Source of the DNA: Vigna angularis
Lineage: Eukaryota > Streptophyta > Magnoliopsida > Fabales > Fabaceae
DNA length: 64,000 nucleotides
Reading direction: 5' to 3'
NCBI RefSeq assembly: GCF_016808095.1
Contig: NC_068979.1
Location: forward strand, 14,206,001-14,270,000
In this document: in pieces, positions 1 to 11,135 of the stretch
How positions within the stretch are numbered: position 1 is the first letter of the stretch
Layout: each line of letters opens with the position of its first letter
The notes under the pieces: model-generated
The model's database searches: none
Seen by the model: the letters and a program-made list of their open reading frames with translations, nothing else
What the model was told of the DNA's origin: nothing
Position numbers and translations under genes: made by a program

Positions 1-593
1 TATTGTGCTAAAAAAAAAAAAAATAGAAAAATGAGAAAAATAAAAAGATTGTGAGTAATGGAGTCAAGAAGAGGATTGAATTAGAGGTTTTGGGTGTGAT
101 TTGACTGTGTTTACACTTGTTCCCCATTGCTCCTCTATTTCTTTTGGTTTGTAGCTTCTCATCCATAATTATCCTTCCTTGTCCTTGGCCCCATTGCATC
201 CATAAAAGACCTTTTGATTTGAACATGCATATGTTTTGAGTGTTGATATTAGAGACTTGCCAAGTCTGTTGTTGCTTGCTTTCTTGAGTGCATTGAGTTG
301 ACATTTCTTACCTCAGACACTTGAGAGAAACACTGATAGTGCATCTGTGAGGTTTTGTTACTTTTGATTCACCTCTTGAGCTGATTGATCATTTTGTCAT
401 GATTTGAATTGGTTGGATAATTTCATGTGTATCTGCTTTCTTTGATTCTGAGTTGGATATTGTCTACCTCTTTTCTTTGTCCAGATTTCTTGAGGAATGT
501 GTAATTCTGTTTGTTTCCTTGTGAGTCTTTGTTTTCTTTGTGCTGAGTTTGTGTCACTTCCCTGATGTCCTTTTAACTATTCCTTGATTTGCG
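1..593 (+). mobile_element. 3' UTR relic of a second Athila-like (G1 family) element
   Basis: This stretch matches, with scattered differences, the non-coding tract at about 29440-29995 downstream of the G1 integrase. It shares the A-rich start, the 'gagtcaagaagaggattg' segment and the order of the following T-rich blocks. It holds no open frame of note. The match stops near 593, where antisense copia gag begins, so both elements were trimmed at this junction. The upstream part lies outside the window. Confidence 0.8.
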
Positions 594-938
594 TTCGTGG
601 GTTACTCTAAGTACTTCCCACATTTCTTGTGCAGTTTTACAAACAGAAATCCTGTAAAACTCATCAACGGTTAAAGCAGATGAAATAATATTACGAGCTT
701 TTACATCATTACCAAATTTTTTCTTATCTTCAGTAGTCCATTGGTCACGGGTCTTTGGTTCCTGGATATTGTTAGTTGGAACAAAAGGACCAAATGCAAC
801 AGCATCCCAAATATCTATATCAATAGATTCAATAAAAATTTGCATTCTAACCTTCCAAAATGCATAATTTTCACCTGTGAATAGTGGTGGTCTATTGATA
901 GAAGCACCCTCTGCTAAGGTTTGATGTGATCCTGCCAT
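593..938 (-). pseudogene. gag: copia gag, N-terminal fragment
   Basis: Starting from the ATG at 938 (minus), about 115 codons encode the N-terminal part of a copia Gag, starting MAGSHQTLAEGAS. The motif FTGENYAFWKVRM is the conserved start of the Gag/UBN2 region in plant copia proteins. The frame ends at the junction near 593 just after a VTHE motif. In C2 the same protein continues for almost 200 more residues to a CCHC zinc knuckle. The fragment cannot make a working capsid protein. Confidence 0.85.
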
Positions 939-958
939 TTGAATGACTATCAAAGTAA

Positions 959-970
959 GCTCTGATACCA
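959..970 (-). other. primer binding site, tRNA-Met type (C1)
   Basis: The minus strand reads TGGTATCAGAGC, the usual plant PBS complementary to the 3' end of initiator tRNA-Met. It lies 3 bp internal to the LTR edge at 974. Confidence 0.9.
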
Positions 971-973
971 ATT

Positions 974-2024
974 GTCAGAGCGGCTGCAGCGGAGTGGTTA
1001 GCGTGGAATAACAAACCAAGAGGGGGGGTGAATTGGTTCTTACTAAAAACGTGTGCCTTAAAAATGTCTACTCAATTAAACTTACTTAGCAATTAATAAT
1101 AACAATAAAATAGAGTAAGGTTGAGAGAAATTTGCACAGATGATTTTATCCTGGTTCGGATCTTACCAATCCTACGTCCAGTCGCTTATCTCAAAACAAG
1201 ATAAACAATTCACTAATCACAAAACAATTACAAACTACAATCACACAGATACAATTTGTAAAAGTTTAGAAAACACCTCTCTTGATGCCACAAGAGATGA
1301 GACAACACCTCCTTTGAATCTTCACAAAGGATGAAACACTTCCTCCGAATACTTCACGAAGGATGACTTCCTCTTCCGAACACTTCCTTAGATACACCAA
1401 GGATGAACCAGCTATTCCTCTATCACCGTAGCAGTATTTCACCAACTCTACAGACAGAGTTTCCTTAGCTGAGCAAGAGCACACAATTCTCAAGAGTTTC
1501 TGAGTATTTGAGCACAAGGGAAGAGTTTCAGTTTTTAGATGTTGTTCACCTTGAGAGGAAATGAGAGTCTATTTATAGACTCATCCAAAGGCTCTTCCAT
1601 TTTTTGTTTTCAGCCTTTCTGACTGTGTTAATCGATTATCTTAAGTTGCTAATCGATTAGTCACTAAAAGACAAAACAACAAATAGTCCAACGGCTCAAA
1701 AACGGCTAGTTTTTCAAACGGTCACTTTGCTAATCGATTAACAGCCCATGCTAATCGATTAGCGCTAATCGATTAACAGCCCTTGTTAATCGATTAGCTA
1801 CAGTGTTTTGCTACAGTACATTGCTACAGTCATTTGCTACAGTAATGTGCTACAGTAATTTTACAAAACACTTTTCTTTTTCTAATCTAAGTCCTTGACA
1901 CTAAACTACAATTATTACAAAAGCTTTCCATAGCAATACAAGTCTTCATAACATCTTGAATCTTGATTTCTTCTTGACTTGATTTGGACATCATCAAAAC
2001 TTCATCTTCATCATTTTGCTAACA
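974..2024 (-). repeat. 5' LTR of C1 (about 1.05 kb)
   Basis: On the minus strand the LTR opens with TGTTAGC and closes with CTGACA next to the PBS; TG...CA with short inverted ends is normal for this class. It aligns by eye with the C2 LTR at 13659-14724 over the terminal blocks, including the segment next to the PBS. It carries a cluster of AATCGATTA palindromes and a TGCTACAGTA array, listed separately. Confidence 0.9.
1630..1860. promoter_or_regulatory. AATCGATTA palindrome cluster plus TGCTACAGTA array in copia LTR
   Basis: The palindromic core AATCGATT occurs at 1630, 1651, 1732, 1753, 1767 and 1788. It is followed from about 1797 to 1856 by five copies of a 13-15 bp unit containing GCTACAGT. 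In this reversed LTR the cluster lies in the part upstream of the likely transcription start, so a U3 regulatory role is possible. The C2 LTR also has an AATCGATTA cluster (13865-14106) but lacks the GCTACAGT array. No binding protein is identified. Confidence 0.55.
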
Positions 2025-3075
2025 AATCACAAAAACTCTGGAGCTCAAAACCTCACATATAAGCTCATTCACATTTGACATACACATCCTGCTCAATATC
2101 ACAATCACAATCACAATAACTTGCATTTGTTCACGAAGCTTGTGAACCACCTGTATAAGCATGTAATGTACATATCTCAAAATCAATCCATATCACAGCA
2201 TCATTCAAGCATTACTTATCAAACATTCACAATTATCAGAAAACCATCATAACAGATAAAGTTTCCAATTCAGTACATCAAACCCTAAACTAAAAACAAA
2301 TAAATAAAACAAATCCTGCTTTAGTGCTTTGAAAAACTCAGCCCCATCAATGATGCTCTCTCCCAACCCCAAACTTAGATGAACAACAATTAAGAAAGTG
2401 AGTGGAAAAGAAATTTTTTCAAAAGGGTTGAGGGAAAAGTTGTAGAAAACTTTGGAAAAGTATGCAGGAGTGTGTGTACAGAGAAGAATCTAAAAGAGAG
2501 TCCAAGACACAACTTAGGGTACAAAAATAACCCTAATGGGCTTGGGTCCTACTGAGGGGCAACCAAAGCCCCTTTTGCGACACTACCGCTTAGCGGTAGT
2601 TTGCCGCTCAGCGGCACTTACGGGAAGTGCTCTCCTTCTTAGCTTGACCTAGATGCGTCCTAAACATACCCCTCACTGGCTCCCTGCAATAAAATTCTCA
2701 AATCACTCATACACAACCCTATTATGCAACTAAAACAGGATCAAAACAAAAATTATACAGAAAAATCAATCAACTGGGTTGCCTCCCAGGTAGCGCTTGT
2801 TTAACATCACGAGCCTGACCCAAAATCCTCCAGCACCCTTCAGTAGGTGCAAATTTTCCTTACCAACACCCATCAGTAGGTGTATACAGACATAGTATCC
2901 TTCAGTAGATACCCTTCGGCCTAACATCCATCAGTAGATGTAAACCCTGTAACAAACTTATAACAAAAATATCCAAAAGTTCAAAATTACATCACCAAAA
3001 ATTAAAAAGTTCTAAAATCACTGGTTGCCTCCCAGCAAGCACTCTTTTAACGTCATTAGCTTGACCTAATAAAGT
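2025..3075 (-). other. A0 downstream non-coding region
   Basis: About 1 kb with no gene. It contains the PPT-like motif AACCCCAAACTT (2365-2376, + strand), a pair of CCGCTYAGCGG palindromes (2586-2596 and 2604-2614, 18 bp apart), the hairpin cluster 2832-2942, and two copies of a conserved block containing GGTTGCCTCCCAG (near 2780 and 3023) on either side of the hairpins. Colinear regions exist in E1, E2 and E3. Confidence 0.75.
2832..2942 (-). ncRNA. covarying hairpin cluster (A0 copy)
   Basis: Four hairpins at 2832-2851, 2865-2884, 2894-2913 and 2923-2942. Read on plus, the stems are GCACC/GGTGC, ACACC/GGTGT, GTATC/GATAC and ACATC/GATGT. Each encloses an 8-nt loop CWTCAGTA. Stem bases change in compensating pairs while the loop is fixed, which points to selection on folded nucleic acid. 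The element's RNA corresponds to the minus strand, with loop TACTGAWG. Confidence 0.65.
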
Positions 3076-5581
3076 TCAAGTTCCTTCTTTGAGATTAATA
3101 TCCGTACCCCACCAACTCCTCAACTGCTTCCGGTGTACTGTTTTAACTCTTCTAGAAAATGGAGACTCTATCTCTATTATCCCCTTTTCTATATAGCCCT
3201 TCACAACCCACAACTTGTTTTTGAATCTCACATGTGTACCATGTTTGAGTTGTTCTTTCATCCCATCATCAAGAACTTTTCTTCCTCTGCCAATCTTCTC
3301 TTTTTCATGTACCTGAAACAACAAACAATGTTTACCTTTAACTTTGAGCTTTTCATCTTTGGGGCTAGTCATGAGTACATCTTGAAATGCCGCTTTATGA
3401 CTAGCTTCTTCCTCCTGCATCTGTCTCCCCTCTTTGAAAACATCTACAATAACCCTTTCTTCTCGGTCTTGGAATGCTTATACCTTCGTTCACATCAATT
3501 ATAGCTTTGGCCGTTTTCATAAACGGTCTTCCGAGAATTATGGGTATCTTTTCGGTCTCCATCTCCATCACCACAAAGTCTGCCAAGAACTTTGGTTTGC
3601 CTACACAAACTATAATGTCCTCTGTTATTCCATAAGGTGTCTTCGAAGATCCATCTGCCATTACTAAGTTAACCTTTATAGGTTTCACATCCACATCACC
3701 AATCTGTTCAAGTAAAGAATAAGGTATCAAGTTGACACTTGATCCTAAATCAAGTAAAGCTTTTCTGACTCTTTTCTTGCCTATTGTGCATGGAATGGAA
3801 AATCCTCCTGGATCCTCGGCTTTTGGAGGGAATGACTCCTTTTTTACAGTTATATACTTCTTTGTATCTTCATCTCTACGTCTTTTTTTTGTAGAGATTT
3901 CTTCCTCAGGTTTAGTATAAACTGCAATTTGTTGTAGTATCTCCTTCCAAGGTGCATCATTGTCCACCATATTTAATAATTCTGTAAAATCAAATTGTTT
4001 CTCATGATTTATTGGAAAAGGAAACATATCATTACTCTTTATCTCTTTTCTCTCTCTCTTCTCTTTTCTCTCTTCTTTTTCTTTTTCTCTCTTTTCTCTC
4101 TTTTCTTTTTCTTCCTCTCCCTTCTCCTTCTCTTTATCTAACTCAACTATTTCATTAGTTGTACTCTCCACCACTCTACATTCTTCCCTGGGGTTGACCT
4201 CAGTATTAGCCCCAAAATTTCTATTAGGCCTTCCTTCCACTTGCTTGGTAATCTGACCAATTTGAATCTCCAAATTCTTAATAGCAGCATCAGTACTCTT
4301 TTGAGAAGATTCAGTTTTCTGTATAATTTGATTAAGAGTTTCTTCCATCCTTATGGACCTTTCATTAAGTGCAGAAATCTGTTGCCATAAAGTTGGTTGT
4401 TACTGTTGCTTGTTGAATTGCCCAGTTTGTCTAGCCTGCCCACTCTGTCCTTGACCAATGCTTGGGTGTGGTTTCCACCCTTGATTGAAGTTCCCCTGAC
4501 GGTACGAAAACTGATTGGCCATGAAGTTTACATCTTCTAATGCTTTTGCTGGAAAGGCACACTGACCATTTATATGGTCACCTCCACAAAATTCACACAA
4601 CTATGATTGAACCTGTGCAACACTCTTTAACTCTTTCGGCAATTGTGCAAGTGTTTTCGTAAGAGCTTCCAGTTCTTGAGTTAGTATCTTATTTTGTGCT
4701 AACAAGGCGTCATGGGTTTGCAGCTGTAGAACTCCTTTTTGTTGACTAGGAGCTCCTCTTTCACTATTCAGATCATTATCACTAGTAGCCATATTATCAA
4801 TGATTTCTGTAGCTTCCTTTGGAGTTTTCCATTTGATGTTTCCTCTAGCTGTGGCGTCAAGCATCATCTTGGTTTGGGAACCAACACCTGTAAGGAAAGC
4901 CAAGACTACTTCCCCTTCGTCAAAACCATGTGTGGGAGTTTTTCTCAGTAAGCTTTTATATCTGTCCCATGCATGTCCTAGTGATTCCTCCATACCTTGC
5001 TTGAAAGATGTAATTTCTTGCTTTCCTTTATTTACTTTTGATTGTGGAAAGTATTTGTTTAAGAACTTTGTTACCACCTCTTCCCACTTTGTAAAGCTTC
5101 CTTATGAAAAAGAGTTCAACCAAATCTTAGCGTTGCCTCCTAGTGAGAATGGAAACAAGCTAAGTTTGATTGCTTCGTCCGGCACCCCATTTATCTTTAC
5201 TGTGTTGCAAATCTCATTAAATGTAGTGAGGTGCTCATATGGGCTTTCGTGAGACAACCCATTAAACTGGTTACTCTTAACCAATTGGATTAGTGCTGGT
5301 TTCACCTCCATATTAGCCGCATTGACTCTTGGTCTTGCTATGCTGTTGAAATGCTGAGGTCCAGCTACATTAGTATAGTCAGTAAGAGTTCGTCTGTTAT
5401 TATTGTTCTCCATCTCCTCAATGCTATGGTCAGAACTTTGTGGTGATGGTTGTAACAGAGTTTCCGGAGAAGGAAAGAGTTCTCTAGATGTACGGATTCT
5501 TCTCCTCCGTCTACTCTCGTCTAAACCTTCAAGAAGAGGTTCTGCAGTTTTCTTGCTCCTAGTTCGGATTGCTTCCTGCAT
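3076..5581 (-). pseudogene. gag-pro: gag-protease of A0, broken by stops and a frameshift
   Basis: The frame starts at the ATG at 5581 (minus) with MQEAIRTRSKK, matching the intact E2 protein. Visible in order are the Gag region (LVKSNQFNGLSHESPYEHL), a zinc knuckle CEFCGGDHINGQC near 4590, an acidic/basic linker of E/K repeats, a retropepsin-like core with ALLDLGSSVNLIPYSLLEQ, and the tail with NKLWVVKG and RKQLRSWW. Breaks: stop near 5100, TAG at 4598-4600, TAA near 4398 and a 2-nt deletion near 3466. The TAG at 4598 is shared with E1. Not functional as a single protein. Confidence 0.88.
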
Positions 5582-5844
5582 ACACAAGAAAACAAATCCC
5601 TAAAAGAATTGGTTAGCACAAAAAGATATAAAAGAAGATATAAGATCAAAGATAAGAAGATTAAATAAAAACAGAAAAATAAAAATAGAAAACAGAAAAA
5701 TAAAAACAGAAAATAAAATAAAATAAAATAAAATAAAAACAGAAAAATATAAATAGAAAATAAAAATTCGAAATTTAAATTAAAAATTCAAAAACAAGTC
5801 AAAGATAATCAATAATCAAACAAATAAACCAGTTAAACCACGAG
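5582..5844 (-). other. A0 leader, A/T-rich simple sequence
   Basis: Between the PBS and gag the plus strand is dominated by AAAATAAAAT and AAACAGAAAAAT repeats, so the transcript leader is U-rich. The last 20 nt before gag look like a splice acceptor (T-rich tract then ATGCAG), which also contains the gag ATG. The same layout occurs in E2 and E3. Confidence 0.6.
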
Positions 5845-5862
5845 TCCCCGGCAACGGCGCCA
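5845..5862 (-). other. primer binding site, tRNA-Asp type (A0)
   Basis: The plus strand reads TCCCCGGCAACGGCGCCA, the 3' end of plant tRNA-Asp with CCA. The minus (sense) strand is therefore the complementary PBS typical of Athila/Tat gypsy elements. Confidence 0.9.
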
Positions 5863-5867
5863 AAACT

Positions 5868-6884
5868 TGTTGACAAATTTATGAACACCGAAAAACGGCG
5901 CCACAAACTTGTTTAACAATCGGCAAGTGTGACCGAATCGTACGAAGTAATAAAACTAGGTAAGACCAAGTATCGTTTTCCCAAAGGACTCACGACCTAG
6001 TTAGTTATCTGATTTGTTGATTATTTAAGACTTGTGAACGATTGATTGTAGGTTTTTAAAGCAAAATACAGTAATTAAATATGTATGTATGAATGTGATC
6101 AATGGCAAAAAGAGTAAAACAAACACGGAATGAATTATATGGATGAGTATGTTGTTGGGGTTATCAATTTCATCTTATCCACTCTCATATACTTTAGGAA
6201 TTCATCAATCTTTTCATCAATGTTAATGCCACTCTCTAAATTACCTTGTCAAGAAGGCCTATCCTTAATTACGAGTTCATACAATTCCTAGCATTCCTAG
6301 TAATTAGTTCTGAAGTGCAGGAGCTTAAAGGCAACCAATATGCTATTGGGAGAAATTCCCCGGATCTAGACTTCCCCGTACATTCCCATATGGACAAAAT
6401 CAATGATCATGACAATGAATGAGTTAAACACTGCATGCTTTGAGCAAAGAGGAAAAACCCTAACAATTAATGTAAGAAAGCATGTATCTCAAATAATATT
6501 TTTAAACACAAATTCCATATATGAGAGTTTCACAAGATTACATTGATTCCCCAACAACAATACAAGGTTTAGTTCACCATATTCATGGTGAATCTAGATG
6601 AAAAATGATGAAAGAATGAAAGATAAAACCCTAGAAAGGTAGAGAGGTAGCCTCAGCATCCAAGATCTTCCTTCAAAGGGGTGGAAAAGAGAGTGTTTGC
6701 TTCGTCCCAGCCAAAGATACAAACCCTAGGAAACCCTAAAGCTTATATACTATTCCTAAAACTACAGAAAATTAGGCCCAAGCCCATTATAGTATCACTC
6801 AGCGGTAAACTACCGCTTAGCGGTAAGTGCGCGAGTTCGTTTCTTCCCCTCAGCGGCCTTTTCACCCCTCAGCGGAACCAACGT
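5868..6884 (-). repeat. 5' LTR of A0, truncated
   Basis: It corresponds to roughly the last 1.0 kb of the 1.3-kb A-family LTR. The edge next to the PBS is a variant (TGTTGACAAATTT) of the usual TGATGGACAAATTT. At 6884, inside the CCGCTCAGCGG region, it stops and minisatellite begins. Palindrome-like motifs are at 6795-6805 and 6813-6823. Confidence 0.85.
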
Positions 6885-9800
6885 ATTCCACTTCGTCCAC
6901 TTCTTCCACTTCCTCTACTTCCTCCACTTCCTCCACTTCCTCCACCTCGTGCACTTCATCAACTTCGTCAACTTCGTCCACTTCGTCAACTTTGTCTACT
7001 TCGTCCACTTCTTCCACCACTTCCACTTCTTCCACTTCTTCTTCCATTTCGTCCACTTCGCACACTCTGTCCACTTTCACTTCGTCCAGCTCGTCCACTT
7101 CCTCCACTTCGTCCAATTTGTTCACTTCCTCCACTTCCTTGACTTCTTCCACTTCGTCCACTTCATTCCAATTCGTCCATTTCGTCCACTTCTTCCACTT
7201 CGTCCACTTCCCCCACTACCTCCATTTCCTCCACTTCCTCCACTTCGTCCAGCTCGTCCACTTCCTCCACTTCCTCCACTTCGTCTACTTCCTCCACTTC
7301 CTCCAATTTGTCCAATTCGTCAAATTAGTCCACATCGTCCACTTCCTCTACTTCCTCCACTTCCTCCACTTCCTCCACCTCGTCAACTTCGTCTACTTCG
7401 TCAACTTCGTCTACTTCGTCCACTTCTTCCACTACTTCAACTTCTTCCACTTCTTCTTCCATTTCGTCCACTTCATCCACTCTTTCCACTTCATTAACTT
7501 ATTCAACTTAGTCCACTTCGTGAATTTCGTCAACTTCGTCCACTTGTTCCACTTCGTCTACTTCCTCCGCTTCCTCCACTACCTCCACTTCCTCTACTTG
7601 CTCCACTTCATCAAGTTCGTCCACTTCCTCCACTTCCTCTACTTCGTCCAGTTCGTCCACTTCCTCCACTTCGTCCACTTCGTCGAATTCGTGCACTTCG
7701 TCCCCTTCCTTGACTTCGTCCACTTCATCCAATTCGTCAACTTCGTCCACTTCTTCCACTTCGTCCACTTCGTCAACTTCGTCCAATTCGTCAAATTTGT
7801 CCACCTCGTCCACTTAGTCCAGTTCGTCCACTTCGTGCAATTCGTTCACTTCGTCCACTTTGTCACATTCGTCAACGTCGTCCACTTCCACTTCCTCCAC
7901 TTCCTCCACTTCGTTAACTTCGTTACATTCGTCAACGTCGTCCACTTCCACTTCCTCCACTTCCTCCACTTCGTCTAATCGTCCAATTCGTCAAATTCGT
8001 CCACTTAGTCTACTTCGTCCACATCGTCCACTTCGTCCACTTCCTCTACTTCCTCCACTTCCTCTACCTCGTCAACTTCGTCACATTCGTCAATGTCGTC
8101 CACTTTGTCTACTTCCTCTACATCCTCCATTTCGTCCACTTCCTCCACTTCCTCTCTTTTGTTCACTTCGTCCACTTCGTCAACTTCATCAACTTCGTCC
8201 ACTTCCTCTACTTCGTTCACTTCGTCGACTTCCTCCACGTCCTCCACTTCGTCCACTTTCTCCACTTCATCCACTTCGTCCACTTAGTCCACTTCATCAA
8301 CTTCGTTTACTTCGTCCACTTCCTCTACTTCCTCTACTTCCTCCACTACCTCAACTTCCTCAACTTCGTCAACGTCGTCCACTTCGTGCACGTCGTCCAC
8401 TTCTTCCATTTCGTTCACTTCTTCCACTTCCTCCACTTCCTCCACTTCCTCCACTTCCTCCACTTCCTCCACCTCGTCAACTTCGTCCACTTCGACTACT
8501 TCCTCAACTTTGTCCACTTCTTCCACTACTTCCACTTCTTCCACTTCTTCTTCCATTTCGCCCACTTGGTCCACTCTGTCCACTTCGTCCACTTCCTGAA
8601 CTTCGTGAACTTCGTCCACTTCTTCCACTTCTTCCACTTCTTCTTCCACTTCGTCCACTTCTTCCACTTCGTCTACTTCGTCAACGTCGTCCACTTCGTC
8701 AATTTCATCCACTTTCACTTCCTCCACTTCCTCCACTTCGTCCACTTCGTCTAATTCGTCAAATTCGTTAAATTGGTCCAGTTAGTGCACTTCGTCCACA
8801 TCGTCCACTTCCTCTACTTCCTCCACTTCCTGCACTTTCTCCACTTCCTCCACCTCGTCAACTTCTTCCACTTCGTCCACTTCTTCCACTTCTTCTTCCA
8901 TTTCGTCCACTTGGTCCACTTTGTCCACTTCATCCACTTCGTCCACTTATTGAACTTCGTCAACTTCGTCCACTTGTTCCACTTCTTCCACTTCGTCCAG
9001 TTCATCCACTTCCTCCACTTCGTCCAATTCATCCAATTCGTCCACTTCCTCCACTTCCTTGACTTCGTCCACTTCCCCTACTTCCTCCACTTCGTCCACT
9101 TAGCCCAATTCGTTAAATTCATCAAATTCGTCCACTTCCTCCACCTCGTCAACTTCGTCCACTTCTTCCACTTCTTCTTCCATTTCGTCCACTCTATTCA
9201 CTTCGTCCACTTCATGAACTTCGTCCACTTGGTGAACTTCGTCAACTTTGTCCACTTCTTCCACTTCGTCTACTTCCTCCACTTCCTCCACTACCTCCAG
9301 TTCCTCCACTTCCTCCACTTCGTCTAGTTCGTCCACGTCGTCCACTTCGTCCACTTCCTCCACTTCGTCCAATTCGTCCACTTCGTCCACTTCGTCCACT
9401 ACCTCTACATCCTCTACTTCCTCCACTTCGTCACATTCGTCAACGTCGTCCACTTCCACTTCCTCCACTTCCTCCACTTCGTCTAATTCGTCCAATTCGT
9501 CAAATTCGTCAAATTCGTCCACTTAGTCCACTTCGTCCACATCGTCCATTTCGTCCACTTCCTCTACTTCCTCCACTTCCTCCACCTCGTCAACTTCGTC
9601 ACATTCGCCAACGTCGTCCACTTTGTCCACTTCCTCTACATCCTCCATTTCGTCCACTTCCTCCACTTCCTCTACTTCGTTCATTTCGTCAACTTCGTCG
9701 ACTTCATCCACTTCGTCCACTTCCTCCACTTCGTTCACTTCGTCGACTTCCTTCACGTCCTCCACTACCTCCACTTTCTCCACTTCGTCAACTTCGTCCA

Positions 9801-10444
9801 CTTAGTCCACTTAGTCCACTTCCTCCACTTCCTCTACTTCCTCTACTTCTACCACTACCTCCACTTCCTCAACTTCGTCCACTTCGTCAACGTCGTCCAC
9901 TTCGTCCACTTCTTCCATTTCATCCACTTCTTCCACTTCCTCTACTTCCTCCACTTCCTCCACTTCCTCGACCTCGTCAACTTCGTCAACTTCGTCCACT
10001 TCGTCAACTTCGTCCACTTCGTCTACTTCGTCCACTTCTTCCACTACTTCCACTTCTTCCACTTCACTTTGTCCACTCTGTCCACTTCGTCCATTTCCTG
10101 AACTTCGTGAACTTCGTCCACTTCTTCCACTTCTTCTTCCACATCGTCGACTTCCTACACTACCTCCACTTCCGCCACTTCGTCCAGTTCGTCCACTTCC
10201 TCCACTTCGTTCATTTCCTCCACTTCGTTGACTTTGTCAACTTCCTCCACTTCATCCAATTCGTCCATTTCGTCCATTTCTTCCACTTCGTCAACTTCGT
10301 CCAATTCGTTAAATTCGTCCACTTAGTCCACTTTGTCAACGTCGTCCACTTCCACTTCCTCCACTTCGTCCACTTCGTCTAATTTGTCCAATTCGTCAAA
10401 TTCGTCCAGTTAGTACACTTCGTCCAGTTCGTCTACTTCCTCTA
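6885..10444 (-). repeat. minisatellite array 1, 9-bp unit GAAGTGGAC (minus strand)
   Basis: About 3.56 kb of near-tandem 9-mers. The plus strand reads CCACTTCGT and variants; the minus strand is purine-rich. Common variants are CTTCCTCCA, CTTCGTCAA and CTTCTTCCA. Longer periods are present: the marker ACATCGTCCA recurs at 7332, 8021, 8799 and 9539 (689, 778 and 740 bp apart), and larger blocks repeat at about 1518 bp (8021 versus 9539). The array lacks stops in most frames because the unit itself has none; the resulting ORFs are not genes. Left edge: truncated A0 LTR. Right edge: intact LTR terminus at 10445. Confidence 0.95.
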
Positions 10445-10676
10445 TGATGCGGGCTGTCGCGGCCCATCAAATTTGATGTGCATTAAAGAATGCAGTATAG
10501 TGCTAGGAAGTGACTCCTAGGTCGTCTCTCAAGGACCAAATATGGTTCGAGTCTTAGGTCAAACACGTAGTGGGGGGGTTTTGAAAATGTTTTTGTGCTT
10601 AGAAATGAACTAAATTAAAATTAGAAATTAAGTACATCCAAAGGTACTTGAAAACACTGAATTAAATGAACGAAGC
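10445..10676 (-). repeat. LTR 3' end of a G1-type Athila element, minus orientation
   Basis: The first ~100 bp on plus (TGATGCGGGCTGTCGCGG onward) is the reverse complement of the G1 LTR end at about 16136-16231, with few differences. On minus it ends in ...GCATCA exactly where the minisatellite starts, so it looks like the outer edge of an element that inserted into the array. The rest of that element is gone beyond 10676. Confidence 0.75.
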
Positions 10677-10733
10677 TGATAATAGTTGAAAAACTGTTAT
10701 TTTCATGCTTAAATTTGATACTAAATGCAACCT
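10677..10733 (+). repeat. A-family LTR start, 57-bp fragment
   Basis: The sequence from TGATAATAGTTGAAAAACTG to about 10733 matches the first ~55 bp of the E1 LTR at 52943. It then changes to unrelated sequence assigned to the G1 LTR. It is a small scrap left by deletion. Confidence 0.75.
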
Positions 10734-11135
10734 CACACATTTTTTACGATCTCGGTCTTTTGAGTTTTGGGAGACTATTGTATTTCGGAACTTTTTCTTG
10801 GGGGCTGAACGTTATTTTTGAATTGAAGAAATGGAATGATTTTTATCATCTTTGCTGAATTCTCATTGCTGCTTCCATTTGGTTACAACACTTTCATTTT
10901 CTTTTCGTTTTTTTAATTCTAACATGCTGACGGGTTGGTGATGATGGGATGGAAGAAGTATGTTTAATCACACGGAGATTGAGAAGAGAGGCACGGGTTC
11001 TAGTGGTAGAATAAGAGCACTTTCATACGATGATTTGAGATTGGATCGAGGGTTGTCACGGAGAGTGAGCTGATTTCTTTTCACATGGAGAATGAAATGG
11101 AGGCAAGTGTTGATTGGAAGAAGTGGAATGGTGTA

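Larger units (their letters stand above)
593..2024 (-). mobile_element. C1: truncated Ty1/copia element (LTR, PBS, start of gag)
   Basis: On the minus strand the order is LTR (2024 to 974), a tRNA-Met-type primer site, then the beginning of gag, which breaks off near 593. The rest of gag, all of pol and the other LTR are missing. It belongs to the same family as C2 at 11226-14724: gag residues, primer site and LTR ends agree. The high-coordinate end abuts A-family UTR sequence, so C1 inserted into element A0. No target duplication can be tested because the other end is gone. Confidence 0.85.
2025..6884 (-). mobile_element. A0: degenerate pol-less Ty3/gypsy element, family A
   Basis: On the minus strand the order is a truncated LTR (6884-5868), tRNA-Asp PBS, A/T-rich leader, broken gag-protease (5581-3076), then a UTR with covarying hairpins and palindromes, interrupted by C1 at 2024. 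There is no pol and no second ORF. It resembles E1 more than E2 and E3: it shares with E1 a TAG in gag and the absence of ORF2. The LTR is cut at 6884 by minisatellite array 1. Confidence 0.85.

Noticed and set aside
3133..3504. plus-strand ORFs opposite gag-protease (also 38757-39215, 40465-40785, 45420-45878, 47122-47442)
   Set aside because: They are shadows of the minus-strand gene, shared among copies only because that gene is conserved.
6681..7142. ORF starting in the A0 LTR and reading into the satellite
   Set aside because: Most of it is stop-free satellite; the LTR part is non-coding in all other copies.
6885..10444. CRISPR-like direct repeats
   Set aside because: There are no unique spacers between repeats, the repeat unit is 9 bp, and the context is plant heterochromatin.
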